Assembly: GCF_003056725.1 (NCBI RefSeq)
Contig: NZ_QBKZ01000001.1
Span: 152,121-186,473, forward strand
DNA length: 34,353 bases
Source of the DNA: Mangrovicoccus ximenensis
GTDB taxonomy: Bacteria; Pseudomonadota; Alphaproteobacteria; Rhodobacterales; Rhodobacteraceae
Direction: 5' to 3'
Shown: piece after piece, positions 16,168-24,233 of the stretch
Numbering within the stretch: position 1 is the first letter of the stretch
Layout: each line of letters begins with the position of its first letter
Made by a program: the position numbers and the translations under genes
The notes under the pieces: generated by a model
Seen by the model: only the letters and a program-made list of their open reading frames with translations
What the model was told of the DNA's origin: nothing
Databases searched by the model: none

Positions 16168-16304
16168 TTTCAGCGACACTTGCCCTTCCCGGATCCTGCC
16201 GCGCGGCGGCGGCATCCTGCTGGCAGGGGGCTCCGGCCTCGCCGGGCTTCTGGCCGCCCTCGGACTATGGGCTGCCGGGGCAGGGGCCGCCGCCGCGCTG
16301 GCCG
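16160..16304 (+). pseudogene. Probable CysW start, truncated
   Basis: Position, overlap and the first residues [10 protein letters not shown] place the start of the partner permease cysW here. The frame then shows a glycine/alanine/leucine-rich segment ([20 protein letters not shown]) which could be its first membrane helix, but it does not match CysW well, so a further short piece of unknown origin may lie between about 16185 and 16304. From about 16305 another frame carries the C-terminus of an Ada-type protein. The cysW gene is therefore lost and no cysA follows, so this transporter copy cannot work alone. Confidence 0.5.
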
Positions 16305-16472
16305 GTGCGCGCGGTGGCGCGGGCGAACGGCGCCAAACGGATCGCGGTGATGATCCCCTGCCACCGGGCAATCGGCGCCGACGGATCGCTGACCGGCTAT
16401 GGCGGCGGGCTCTGGCGCAAGCAGCGGCTGATCGGGATCGAGGCGGAAACGGTGGCAGGCTGCCGCGCCTGA
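16305..16472 (+). pseudogene. Methylated-DNA-protein cysteine methyltransferase (Ada/Ogt type), C-terminal piece
   Basis: The frame reads [20 protein letters not shown], then [20 protein letters not shown], the signature of O6-alkylguanine-DNA alkyltransferase, with the acceptor Cys in PCHR. Such a domain repairs O6-methylguanine by self-alkylation. Only the last about 55 residues are present (helix-turn-helix arginine finger and active site kept, N-terminal half missing). In Ada-type regulators this domain is C-terminal. The normal stop is at 16472. Confidence 0.85.
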
Positions 16473-16480
16473 CGCGAAAA

Positions 16481-16510
16481 CGCCCTGTCCGTCCGGAGAC
16501 GGGCAGGGCG
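16481..16510 (-). terminator. Terminator of the dimethylglycine dehydrogenase-like gene
   Basis: Inverted repeat with a 13-bp stem (CGCCCTGCCCGTC on the minus strand, one G-T pair), loop TCCG, followed on the minus strand by TTTTCGCG. A second hairpin (16521-16540) precedes it. It lies about 45 bases after the stop of the minus-strand gene and may also serve the plus-strand Ada piece. Confidence 0.75.
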
Positions 16511-16554
16511 CCGGGAGGCCCGCGCCGTTCCGGCGCGGGATGCAGACGCGGCGA

Positions 16555-19116
16555 TCAGCTGCGCGGCTTGGAGTTTTCCGGGTCGTAGAGCGGAGCATAG
16601 CCGACACCTGCGACTTCGACCGGGTAGGTCTCGTCGAAATAGGTGACGTTCAGCTTGCGCCCGACCTGGCAGTACTCCCAGGGCAGGTAGGCCAGGGCGA
16701 TGTTCTTGCCGATGGTCGGACCGTAGGCCACCGACGAGGTGTAGGAGCGGCGGCCTTCGCTGTCGATCAGCACTTTGCCGGTTTCCGGATCCATCACCGG
16801 CATGGTGGTGTTCGGATAGCGCTTCACGCCGTTCTTGTCGGTGTTCTCGGTCATCACCAGCGTGCAGAGCATCGCGGGCTGGTGCTCGCGGGCCTTGAAC
16901 TCCAGGTGCTTTTCCTTGCCGCGGAAATCGGCCTCTTTCACCTTCGGACGCGCCAGGTCTGCTTCCAGCAGGTTGTACTGGGTGTGCAGGTCGGCGTTCT
17001 GCAGGCGCAGCGACTTCTCGAGGCGGCGGGAGTTCGCGTAGGTTTCCACGCCGACGGCGATCACGCCGGTGGAGCGCAGCGCGTCCCAGACAGCGAGGCC
17101 GTCTTCATAGGCCATGTGCAGTTCCCAGCCCTGCTCGCCCACATAGGAGATGCGGAACGCGCTGACCGACTTGCCTGCGATCTCGATCGGACGGATTGCC
17201 GCGAAGGGGAAGTTCTCGGCGTTCAGGGCCTCCGGATCCGCGACGACCTTCTTGAGGTTCTCGCGGGCGTTCGGGCCCCAGATGCCGATGGTGGTGAACT
17301 TCTCGGTCGTCTCCTCGATGGTGACGTCGAGGCCGCGGTCCTGCGCCACGCGCTTCATGTAGATCAGGTCGCGCGGGCCGGCATCGGCACCGTTCACCAG
17401 GCGGCAGCGGTCCGCCATGCGGAAGACGGTGAAGTCCGCCCGCACCATGCCTTCGTCATCGAGCATGTGGGTGTAGATGCCCTTGCCGATGTTCGCGTCG
17501 CCGCCGATCTTGGCTGCGCAGAGCCATTCCATCAGCTCGACATGGTCCGGCCCGGAGATGTCGGTCATGTGGAAGTGCGACAGGTTGATGATGCCGCAAT
17601 CCGCGGACATCTCCAGCTGCTCGGCGTTGGAGACGCGCCAGAAATGGCGGTTGTCCCACTCGGCTTCGCGGACCGGAACCTGGTCGGCATATTTTTCCAG
17701 CAGGTGCTCGTTCGCGGCATAGCCGTGCGCGCGCTCCCAGCCGCCGAGTTCCATGAAGTAGCCGCCCAGCTCGACTTCGCGCTCGTAGAACGGCGAACGG
17801 CGGACGCCCCGGCCCTTGGAGAAGGGTTCGCGGACGTGGACCGGCGGGTTGTAGATCTTCTTCGCGGTTTCCCAGCAGCGGTCCTGGATGAACTGCTCTT
17901 CCAGCTGGAAGTCGGAGAAGCGCGAGTAGTCGATGCCGTGATGGTCGACATGCGTGCGCCCGTCGGTCATCCAGTCTGCGATCAGCTTGCCCATGCCGGG
18001 CGCGTCCTTGACCCAGATCGCGACCGCGTACCACAGGCCGCGCACCTTGCGGCTTTCGCCCATCGAGGGGCCGCCGTCGGTGGTGGTCTGCAGCAGGCCG
18101 TTGAACGAGTGGCTCTCGTTGAAGCCCAGCTCCGCGAGGATCGGGGTCAGCTCCATCGCGCGCTCGAGCGGCTCGATGACGTCTTCCAGCGCGAGGTCGC
18201 GCATCGACGGCCCGAGGCGGGCCTGGCCCTTCTCGAGGATGTCGCGCGGATGCACCATGCGCGGCTCGTCCTCGTAGTAGTAGCCCCATTCCATCTGGCC
18301 GCCCTCGGTGGTGGCGGGGTCGCCGGTGTCGCGCATGTAGGCGGAGTTGCCCTGGTCGCGCAGCAGCGGACGGCCGATTTCGAGGCCGGTGCCTGCGAAT
18401 TCGTCATACGGACCGAAGAAGGTCAGCGGGTGGTCGACGGGCATGACCGGCAGGTCTTCGCCCACCATGCCGGCGATCAGGCGGCCCCAGAGGCCGGCGC
18501 AGACGACGACGTGATCGGCCATGATGGTGCCGCGGTGGGTCTTCACGCCGACGACGCGGCCGTTTTCCTGGATCAGCTCAAGCGCCGGGGTGTTGGCGAA
18601 GGCGCGCAGCTTGCCGGCTTTCTCGCCCGCATCCACGAGCTTGCCCGCGACGGTCTGCGACCGCGGCACGACGAGGCCTGCATCCGGGTCCCACATGGCG
18701 CCCTGGATCTGGTCTTCCTCGAGAAGCGGGAATTTTTCCTTGGCTTGGGCCGGGGTGATCATCTCGACGCGGGTGCCGAAGGCACGGCCGGAGTCGCAGC
18801 GGCGCTTCAGCTCTTCCATGCGGATGTCGTCGCCGACGCGTGCGACCTCGATGCCGCCGATGCGGCTGTAGTGACCGAGCTTCTCGTAGAAGTCGACGGA
18901 GTACATCGAGCTCCAGGTGCTCAGCAGGTCATGGCCGGTCACGTAGCAGAAGTCCGACGCGTGGCCGGTGGAGCCGATATCGGTCGGGATGGCCGACTTG
19001 TCGATGCCGACGATGTCGTCCCAGCCGCGCTCGATCAGGTGGTGCGCGACGGACGCGCCGACGATGCCGCCGAGACCGACGATGACGACATTGGCCCTTT
19101 CCGGGAAAGCTGCCAT
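16555..19116 (-). CDS. FAD-dependent dimethylglycine/sarcosine dehydrogenase-like protein (GcvT-type)
   Basis: 853 residues from ATG 19116 (AAGGAA upstream). It oxidatively demethylates an N-methylated glycine, passing the methyl as a one-carbon unit to tetrahydrofolate. Residues 9-20 VVIVGLGGIVGAS form the FAD dinucleotide loop. His52 in STGHAS matches the covalent FAD-attachment site of dimethylglycine dehydrogenase. The N-terminal half is a DAO-type oxidoreductase; the C-terminal half has the GcvT (aminomethyltransferase) fold (IGIWGPNAREN, RISYVGEQGWELHM, and a closing PLYDPENSKPRS barrel). A folD piece lies upstream on the same strand, fitting methylene-THF oxidation. The exact substrate (dimethylglycine, sarcosine or another N-methyl compound) is inferred. 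Complete. Confidence 0.85.
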   Translation of the reverse strand: MAAFPERANVVIVGLGGIVGASVAHHLIERGWDDIVGIDKSAIPTDIGSTGHASDFCYVTGHDLLSTWSSMYSVDFYEKLGHYSRIGGIEVARVGDDIRMEELKRRCDSGRAFGTRVEMITPAQAKEKFPLLEEDQIQGAMWDPDAGLVVPRSQTVAGKLVDAGEKAGKLRAFANTPALELIQENGRVVGVKTHRGTIMADHVVVCAGLWGRLIAGMVGEDLPVMPVDHPLTFFGPYDEFAGTGLEIGRPLLRDQGNSAYMRDTGDPATTEGGQMEWGYYYEDEPRMVHPRDILEKGQARLGPSMRDLALEDVIEPLERAMELTPILAELGFNESHSFNGLLQTTTDGGPSMGESRKVRGLWYAVAIWVKDAPGMGKLIADWMTDGRTHVDHHGIDYSRFSDFQLEEQFIQDRCWETAKKIYNPPVHVREPFSKGRGVRRSPFYEREVELGGYFMELGGWERAHGYAANEHLLEKYADQVPVREAEWDNRHFWRVSNAEQLEMSADCGIINLSHFHMTDISGPDHVELMEWLCAAKIGGDANIGKGIYTHMLDDEGMVRADFTVFRMADRCRLVNGADAGPRDLIYMKRVAQDRGLDVTIEETTEKFTTIGIWGPNARENLKKVVADPEALNAENFPFAAIRPIEIAGKSVSAFRISYVGEQGWELHMAYEDGLAVWDALRSTGVIAVGVETYANSRRLEKSLRLQNADLHTQYNLLEADLARPKVKEADFRGKEKHLEFKAREHQPAMLCTLVMTENTDKNGVKRYPNTTMPVMDPETGKVLIDSEGRRSYTSSVAYGPTIGKNIALAYLPWEYCQVGRKLNVTYFDETYPVEVAGVGYAPLYDPENSKPRS

Positions 19117-19282
19117 TTCTACATTCCTTCTTCGCGAGATGCCCGCTTGATACTCAGCATGCGGCGATGGTTGAGGGCAACGGCCTTGCCGGCCGTGAAA
19201 CGAAATTTGCCGCGCGGCGCGGGGGACGGCACCGCGCGGCCAGTGCTGGGGCCGCAAGGGGGGACGGGGCGGCCCCGCATGG

Positions 19283-19588
19283 TCAGAGTTCCGGGACGGA
19301 CAGGTCGGCGCGGCGGAAGGCGGCGACCAGCGTGTTGTGCATCAGCGTCATGATCGTCATCGGACCGACCCCGCCCGGAACCGGCGTGATCGCGCGGGCG
19401 CGGGTCGAGGCGCCCTCGAAATCCACGTCGCCCTTGAGCAGCGTCTGGCCGTCGCGGATCACCCGGCTGGTGCCGACGTCGATGACGGTCGCGCCCGGCT
19501 TGATCCACTCGCCCTTGACCATCTCGGCCTGGCCGACGGCGGCCACGACGATATCGGCGCGGCCGACTTTCTCGGCGAGGTCGCTGGG
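19283..19588 (-). pseudogene. folD: folD fragment 3 (C-terminal third, other copy)
   Basis: The minus-strand frame reads [20 protein letters not shown], then [20 protein letters not shown], and ends [14 protein letters not shown]…[12 protein letters not shown] with a stop at 19283. This is the C-terminal third of FolD. It differs from fragment 4 ([14 protein letters not shown] against [14 protein letters not shown]), so it comes from another folD copy. It lies 166 bp before the dimethylglycine dehydrogenase-like gene on the same strand, a sensible one-carbon pair. Upstream, at about 19588, it is cut and meets plus-strand folD sequence head-on. Confidence 0.85.
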
Positions 19589-19631
19589 CGAAAGCTGCAC
19601 CGTGACCATGGCGCATTCGCGCACCAAGGAC
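19589..19631 (+). pseudogene. folD: folD fragment 2 (43-bp internal piece)
   Basis: The plus strand reads [16 protein letters not shown], the FolD segment between the cofactor-loop helix and the next strand (C-T-V-T-x-A-H-S-R-T-K-D is near-invariant in Rhodobacteraceae). It follows fragment 1 and precedes fragment 4 in FolD order, with about ten and about five residues missing on either side. After KD the frame continues with non-FolD residues. The piece is tiny, but this motif is too specific to be chance. Confidence 0.75.
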
Positions 19632-19748
19632 CGCGCGGCCCGACAGCGTTCGAGCGGCCAAGCGGGGAGGCGGCTCATGTCCCGGCTCTCCCGTGCCGGG
19701 CGGAACATTCTCCTCATTTTCCGGCCTGCCCTTTCCTCAAGGAGGAAA

Positions 19749-19790
19749 ATGGACCAGATGAAGCGGAAACCTCGGGGAGACACCGCATGA
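19749..19790 (+). CDS. Possible 13-aa leader peptide
   Basis: A 13-codon frame ([13 protein letters not shown]) preceded by a strong AAGGAGG and ending in an overlap with the start of the binding-protein frame at 19787. The spacing would allow translational coupling. There is no homology evidence; the good ribosome site could equally belong to the larger gene's leader region. Confidence 0.3.
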   Translation: MDQMKRKPRGDTA

Positions 19791-20434
19791 TTCAGTTCAA
19801 GGCACCGATCCTGGCCGGGCTTGCCGCGCTCGGCTTCGCCACCTCGGCCATCGCCGAAGACAAGCTGGCGCTCGAAATCGGCTACATGCCGATCCTGCCG
19901 GATGCGCAACTCTTCGTGACCCTCGAGGAGGGCTGGATGGACGAGGCCGGCATCGATCCGGAGCTGGTGCAGTTCCAGAACGGCCCGGCGATGGTGCAGG
20001 CGCTGCTGGCCGGGCAGCTCGATGCCGCCTATTTCGGCATCGGCCCGGCGATGGTCGCCCGCGGCAAGGGCGCCGACATCAAGGTCGTGGCCTCGAACAT
20101 CGTCGAGCAGATCTCGGTCGTCGCGCTCGGCGATCTCGCGCCCTATTTCGACGGGGACGCCGCCACCGCCTTTGCCCGCTTCGCCGGAGACAAGGGCCGC
20201 AAGCCGGTCCTCGCCACCTTCCCGACCGGCTCGGTGCCGGAAACCGTGCTGCAATACTGGCTGCAGAACGGGCTGGGCGCCGGTCCGGATGCGGTGGACA
20301 TCGTCTACCAGGGCGCGGCGCAGGTGCAGCAGGCGCTGCTGACCGGGGCGGTCGACGGCGCGGCGATCCTCGAGCCGGTGGTCAGCTCGGTGCTGGCGCG
20401 CGATCCGGAGGCCAAGGTCGTGGCGGCGGGCGGC
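19787..20434 (+). pseudogene. ABC transporter substrate-binding protein (SsuA/NMT1 type), C-terminus lost
   Basis: From ATG 19787 (GGGGAG ribosome site): signal peptide to about residue 22 (ATSAIAE), then [60 protein letters not shown] and [16 protein letters not shown]. This is the periplasmic binding protein of nitrate/sulfonate/taurine-type importers. About 215 of some 320 residues remain. After KVVAAGGD (about 20434) the frame continues, without a stop, into the tail of a CMD-type protein. No permease or ATPase gene follows. Confidence 0.85.
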
Positions 20435-20641
20435 GACGATGCGGTGGTGCGCGACCGCGCCGAGGATGCGGCGGCGCGCGAGGCCGTGCGGGACGCCTTC
20501 GGCGAGGCGGGGCTGATCGAACTGGCGTATGCGATGAACGGCGCGGCGCTGATCCCCGGGGTCAGGCGCGCGATGGGCTTCGCCGGGCTCGGCGAGGCAC
20601 AGGTGCTGCAGAGGCTGGCTGGCAACGAGGGACGCAGATGA
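20435..20641 (+). pseudogene. Carboxymuconolactone decarboxylase (CMD)-family protein, C-terminal piece
   Basis: The frame that continues from the binding protein reads [20 protein letters not shown], then [20 protein letters not shown] and stops at 20641. 'FxEAxLIELAYAI…' followed by a short helix is the C-terminal pattern of CMD/AhpD-like proteins (all-helical, often peroxidase or decarboxylase). The CxxC half, if it existed, is missing. The stop overlaps the patatin start (ATGA), so this tail and patatin are probably native neighbours. Confidence 0.55.
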
Positions 20642-21705
20642 AGGACATGAAGAACAGCGTGAAGCGGATCAACCTGGCGCTTCAGGGCGGCGGCGCGCAT
20701 GGCGCCTTCACCTGGGGCGCGCTGGTGCGGCTTCTGGAGGACGAGCGGATCGAGATCGCCTCGATCTCGGGCACCTCGGCGGGGGCGCTGAACGGCGCGG
20801 CGCTGAAGGCCGGGCTCAGCTGTCCCGAGACCGACGATCCGCGGCAGAACGCGATCGACATGCTCAACTGGCTCTGGACCCAGATCGGCGCGGTGCAGGA
20901 CCTGCGGATGAGCGCCTGGATCAATGCGCTGGGGCCTCTGGTCGGGCTGGTGCGCGACGCCTACCAGGCCTCGCCCGCCTACTTGATGGCCGAAGCCGCC
21001 ACCGGCTTCATGTCGCCCTACATGTACGGCCCGGCCTACCGCAACCCGCTGGAGCGGATCGTTGCCAAGCTGATCTTCGACAATATCTGCTGCACCGACC
21101 GCGGCCCGGATTTCTTCGTCTGCACGACGCGGGTGCGGGACGGCAAGTCGCGGATCTTCCGCGGCGGCGAGATCACCGTCGACACGATCCTGGCCTCGGC
21201 CTGCCTGCCGACGATTTTCCAGGCGGTGAAGATCGAGGATGCCGAGACCGGGCGCGAGGAATTCTTCTATGACGGCGGCTATACCGGCAACCCGGCGCTC
21301 TATCCGATGTTTGCCAGCCACCTGCCGGATGACATCGTGATCATCAACATCAACCCGCTGGAGCGCGACGAGCTGCCGACCTCGCCCCAGGAAATCGGCA
21401 ACCGCATCAACGAGATCAGCTTCAACTCCTCGCTGCTGCGCGAGCTCAGGGCGATCTCCTTCGTCAAGCGGCTGCTGAAGACCGGGCAGGTGCCCGAGGG
21501 CTCGATGCGCGACGTCCATATCCACATGATCGCCGATGACGAGATGATGACCCAGCTGTCGGTCGCGACCAAGCTGGTGCCGTCGCCCTATGTGCTCGGC
21601 AAGCTGCACAAGGCGGGCTATGCCGCGGCCGATGCTTTCGTGACCGATCATTTCGACAAGATCGGGGCGCATAGCTCGGTCGACACGGTGCGGATGTTCA
21701 GCTGA
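20638..21705 (+). CDS. Patatin-like phospholipase
   Basis: 355 residues, start overlapping the preceding stop (ATGA). Serine acyl hydrolase using a Ser-Asp dyad: oxyanion box QGGGAHGAF (residues 16-24), nucleophile Ser47 in GTSAG, catalytic Asp in [10 protein letters not shown] (about residue 217). The C-terminal segment ([20 protein letters not shown], then RLLKTG) is shared by the bacterial patatin subgroup often found beside 3-hydroxybutyrate dehydrogenase and polyhydroxyalkanoate genes; that context is absent here. Cytosolic, no signal peptide. Lipid or PHB-oligomer hydrolysis are possible roles. Complete. Confidence 0.9.
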   Translation: MKDMKNSVKRINLALQGGGAHGAFTWGALVRLLEDERIEIASISGTSAGALNGAALKAGLSCPETDDPRQNAIDMLNWLWTQIGAVQDLRMSAWINALGPLVGLVRDAYQASPAYLMAEAATGFMSPYMYGPAYRNPLERIVAKLIFDNICCTDRGPDFFVCTTRVRDGKSRIFRGGEITVDTILASACLPTIFQAVKIEDAETGREEFFYDGGYTGNPALYPMFASHLPDDIVIININPLERDELPTSPQEIGNRINEISFNSSLLRELRAISFVKRLLKTGQVPEGSMRDVHIHMIADDEMMTQLSVATKLVPSPYVLGKLHKAGYAAADAFVTDHFDKIGAHSSVDTVRMFS

Positions 21706-21847
21706 GGCGCGGCGCGGCCGCTCCCGGTCCGTCGGGACATGGCGGCTTGAGCGGCAGGAGGCATGTTCGGACTTGTCTGCCGCAGGGAAAGGTCGTTCAG
21801 GGATGCTGAGCTTGCCCCCGGATCCCGGACTGGGAGTTGCAGTACTC

Positions 21848-21970
21848 TCAGGAACAAGGGCGGCCCGCCCCGTTCCCCTCCGCGCTGCGGGCCTGCCGCG
21901 CGCGCTCCATCGCGCGGGAAAGCCTGTCGGCCATCCGGTCCGCGCCCGGCGTCTCGTCCTCGTCAGACAT
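21848..21970 (-). pseudogene. Start of an unidentified gene downstream of livG, truncated
   Basis: ATG 21970 overlaps the livG stop (ATGTCTGA) and gives MSDEDETPGADRMADRLSRA, then MERARQARSAEGNGAG before running into foreign sequence and stopping at 21848. The overlap, acidic start and amphipathic helix suggest a real N-terminus whose gene is cut at about 21862. Not recognised. Confidence 0.4.
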
Positions 21971-22530
21971 CGGCCAGCGCCTGTCCCATGTAGACCTCCT
22001 GCACGATCTCCGACTCCATCACCTCGTCCGGCGGCCCGTCCGCGACCAGCGCGCCGCCATGCAGCACGATGATCCGGTCGGCGAGCGCGCGGATCACGTC
22101 CAGCTTGTGCTCCACCAGCAGAACGGTGCGCCCCGCCTGCCCCTTGAGCCCGGCCACCAGGTCGAGCACATGCGGCGCCTCGTCGGCGCTCATCCCCGCG
22201 GTCGGCTCGTCGAACATGAAGACCCGCGGCTCGAGCGCCATCAGCAGCGCGACCTCGAGCTTCCTCTGGTCGCCATGCGGCAGCGCCGTCACCGGCATCT
22301 CGGCGAGGCTCAGCAGCCGGACCTGCTGCAGCAGCCGCTCGGCCCGGTCGAGAAGCTCCCAGTCGCCCATCGCGCGCGACAGCATGCGGAAGCCGCGGCC
22401 CTCGCGCGCCTGAATGGCAAGCCGCACGTTCTCCAGCACGGTGAGCCCGGGGAAGAGGTTGGTCAGCTGGAAGGCCCGGCCCATGCCGCGCCGGGTCCGC
22501 GCCGAGGCGCTCAGCCGCGTGACGTCGCGC
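21963..22530 (-). pseudogene. livG: Branched-chain amino-acid-type ABC transporter ATPase LivG, N-terminus lost
   Basis: The minus-strand frame holds RRGMGRAFQLTNLFPGLTVL (LivG-specific loop), the ABC signature in LPHGDQRKLEVALLMA, Walker B VFMFDEPTAGMS, switch His in LVEHKL, and the end EVYMGQALADV. This is the cytosolic ATPase of a branched-chain amino-acid or urea-type importer. About 185 of 250 residues are present; the Walker A region is lost at about 22530, where the sequence becomes a response-regulator gene on the other strand. The normal stop is at 21963. Confidence 0.85.
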
Positions 22531-22872
22531 TCGCTCCGGCTCGAGCGGATGGGGCTCGAGGTCACCGCCGCCGCATCGGGCGACGAGGCGCTGGCGCTCT
22601 TCCCCGGACTGCGCGCCGATGTGCTGCTGACCGACATCGTCATGCCCGGCAGCCTGCAGGGCCCGGCGCTGGCCGAGCGGCTGCGCAGGCTCATGCCGGG
22701 CCTGCGGGTGATCTTCATGTCGGGCTATCCCAACGAGAGCACCGCGCATGGCGAGCGGATCGACCTGCAGGACATCAGCCTGATGAAGCCGATCAGCCGC
22801 AGGGACCTGACCAGGGCACTCTGCGCAGCGCTGGGACAGCCCGGAACCGCCGCGACAGCCGCGGCGGAGTGA
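22531..22872 (+). pseudogene. Response-regulator receiver domain (hybrid kinase tail), N-terminus lost
   Basis: The plus-strand frame reads SLRLERMGLEVTAAASGDEA, then LLTDIVMPG (phospho-acceptor Asp), VIFMSGYP (switch Ser) and LMKPISR (conserved Lys), and ends AATAAAE at 22872. The features of a CheY-like receiver are all present except the first acidic pair. The pattern DVLLTDIVMPGSLQGPALAE is usual for receivers at the C-terminus of PAS-type hybrid histidine kinases, so the kinase part is probably what is missing. Confidence 0.75.
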
Positions 22873-22963
22873 CGGGGCCGCCCGGCGCCGCGGATGCATT
22901 TCGGCTTCCTCCGCCCCGCCTTCGGCGGTAAAGCTGCGCCCGAAACCATCAAGGAGGCCCGAC

Positions 22964-23431
22964 ATGTCCGGTCAATTCGAGTCCCGCCTCGCCGCGCTCG
23001 GCATCACCCTGCCCGAAGCCGCTGCGCCCGCCGCCAACTACGTGTCCTACGTGCAGGCCGGCGACCTGCTGCATGTCTCCGGGCAGCTGCCCAAGGCCGA
23101 GGACGGCACGCTGGTCACCGGCAAGCTGGGTGACGGCATGGACGTTTCCGATGGCGCAGCCGCGGCGAAGCTCTGCGCGATCCACCTGCTGTCGCAGGTC
23201 AAGGCAGCCTGCGGCGGCGATCTCGACCGGCTGGTCCGCGTCGTCAAGCTGGGCGCCTTCGTCAACTCCGCGCCCGATTTCGGCCAGCAGCCCGCGGTCG
23301 TGAACGGCGCCTCCGATTTCCTCGTCGAAGTTCTGGGCGATGCCGGGCGCCATGCCCGTTCCGCGGTCTCCTCGCCGTCGCTGCCCTTCGGCGTCGCGGT
23401 CGAGATCGACGGCGTTTTCCAGATCCGATGA
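22964..23431 (+). CDS. RidA/YjgF family protein
   Basis: 155 residues, complete. RidA proteins hydrolyse reactive enamine/imine intermediates (2-aminoacrylate and relatives); cytosolic trimer. Visible: YVSYVQAGDLLHVSGQLPK, LGDGMDVSDGAAAAKLCA and the C-terminal SAVSSPSLPFGVAVEIDGVF. The usual catalytic Arg (in xxRxAVGV) appears as HARSAVSSP, consistent with the YjgF-like VC1 subgroup, so deaminase activity is likely but not certain. Strong AAGGAGG just before ATG 22964. ATGA overlap with the downstream GDPD gene. Confidence 0.9.
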   Translation: MSGQFESRLAALGITLPEAAAPAANYVSYVQAGDLLHVSGQLPKAEDGTLVTGKLGDGMDVSDGAAAAKLCAIHLLSQVKAACGGDLDRLVRVVKLGAFVNSAPDFGQQPAVVNGASDFLVEVLGDAGRHARSAVSSPSLPFGVAVEIDGVFQIR

Positions 23432-23680
23432 CCTTTCCGGCCGGGCTGCTCGCGCAGCCCATCGCCCATCGCGGCCTGCATGACCTGGCCGCCGGGCGGC
23501 CCGAGAACAGCCTCGCGGCGGCCAGGGCCGCCATCGAGTGCGGCTACGGGATCGAGCTCGACATCCAGCCGAGCCGCGACGGCGTGCCGATGGTCTTCCA
23601 TGACGACAGGCTCGACCGCCTGACCGGCGAGACCGGCCCCGTCACCGGCCGCAGCGCCGCCGAGCTGGGCCGGGTCTCGT
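23428..23680 (+). pseudogene. Glycerophosphodiester phosphodiesterase, N-terminal piece
   Basis: Start overlaps the RidA stop (ATGA). It reads IAHRGLHDLAAGRPENSLAA, then GIELDIQPSRDGVPMVFHDD, the metal-binding HRG…PENS…ELD motif set of GDPD enzymes (hydrolysis of glycerophosphodiesters to glycerol 3-phosphate). After RSAAELGRV (about 23680) the rest of the barrel is missing and the sequence becomes a minus-strand LOG-family gene. About 84 of 250 residues remain. Confidence 0.9.
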
Positions 23681-24104
23681 AATGGCCGCTCTTCGCCTCG
23701 AGCCGCCGTGCCACGGCGAGCTGCCGTTCCAGCTCCGGATCGCCGGGCCGCCGTCCCAGTGCAGCCTCAGCCGCCGCAACCTTCGCCGCGGCATGGCCGG
23801 GCTCGCCGATCCGCGTGGCGCCGAAGACGACGATCGCATGGGCAATGCCGTGTTCCTCCAGCAGCGTCTCCGCCTTCTGGTAGTCGAGCAGCAGCCGCGT
23901 GCCGCGCATCGCGTCGCGGTGCAGGAAGTCCATGTCCTCGTCGGCGCGGCGGTAATTCGGGGCGGCCATGATGCGCTGCACCAGATCCGGTGCCTTCAGG
24001 TCTTCGTGCCGGGGCTTCGGCGCGCATCCGGGCAGGTCGACGGAACGGCGGATCTCGTGCGGCGGAAGCGGCTTCCGTCCTGCCTCAGGAATGCGCCGGG
24101 CCAT
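23681..24104 (-). pseudogene. LOG-family protein (nucleoside 5'-monophosphate phosphoribohydrolase-like), C-terminus lost
   Basis: From ATG 24104: MARRIPEAGRKPLPPHEIRR, later RADEDMDFLHRDAMRGTRLL, HAIVVFGATRIGEPGHAA and LEAKSGHYE. This is the N-terminal half of a TIGR00730-type Rossmann-fold protein (cytokinin-activating 'lonely guy' family); the catalytic PGGxGTxxE motif would follow and is absent. Cut at about 23680 against the GDPD piece. It lies on the same strand and 130 bp after repC, so it may belong with the replicon segment. Confidence 0.75.
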
Positions 24105-24233
24105 GTCAGAACCTCCGGGTCCGGATCGGTGCGGGAACCGATGCAGGCGGGGAAACGCTCCGCCACTCTGGACGCCGCATCTGCGGCCACTCTGGGCAGT
24201 CTGCGCCGGCAGGGGACTTGAGGGCAAGCATCG

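Noticed and set aside
16540..19353. 937-codon open frame on the plus strand
   Set aside because: Mirror of the dimethylglycine dehydrogenase-like gene; H/R/V/A-rich composition, no motifs, typical antisense frame of GC-rich coding DNA.
19283..19631. Homologous recombination between folD copies
   Set aside because: The two pieces are in opposite orientation and cover adjacent, not overlapping, parts of the gene.
20305..22965. 886-codon open frame on the minus strand
   Set aside because: Antisense to patatin and an out-of-frame reading of livG; low-complexity composition.
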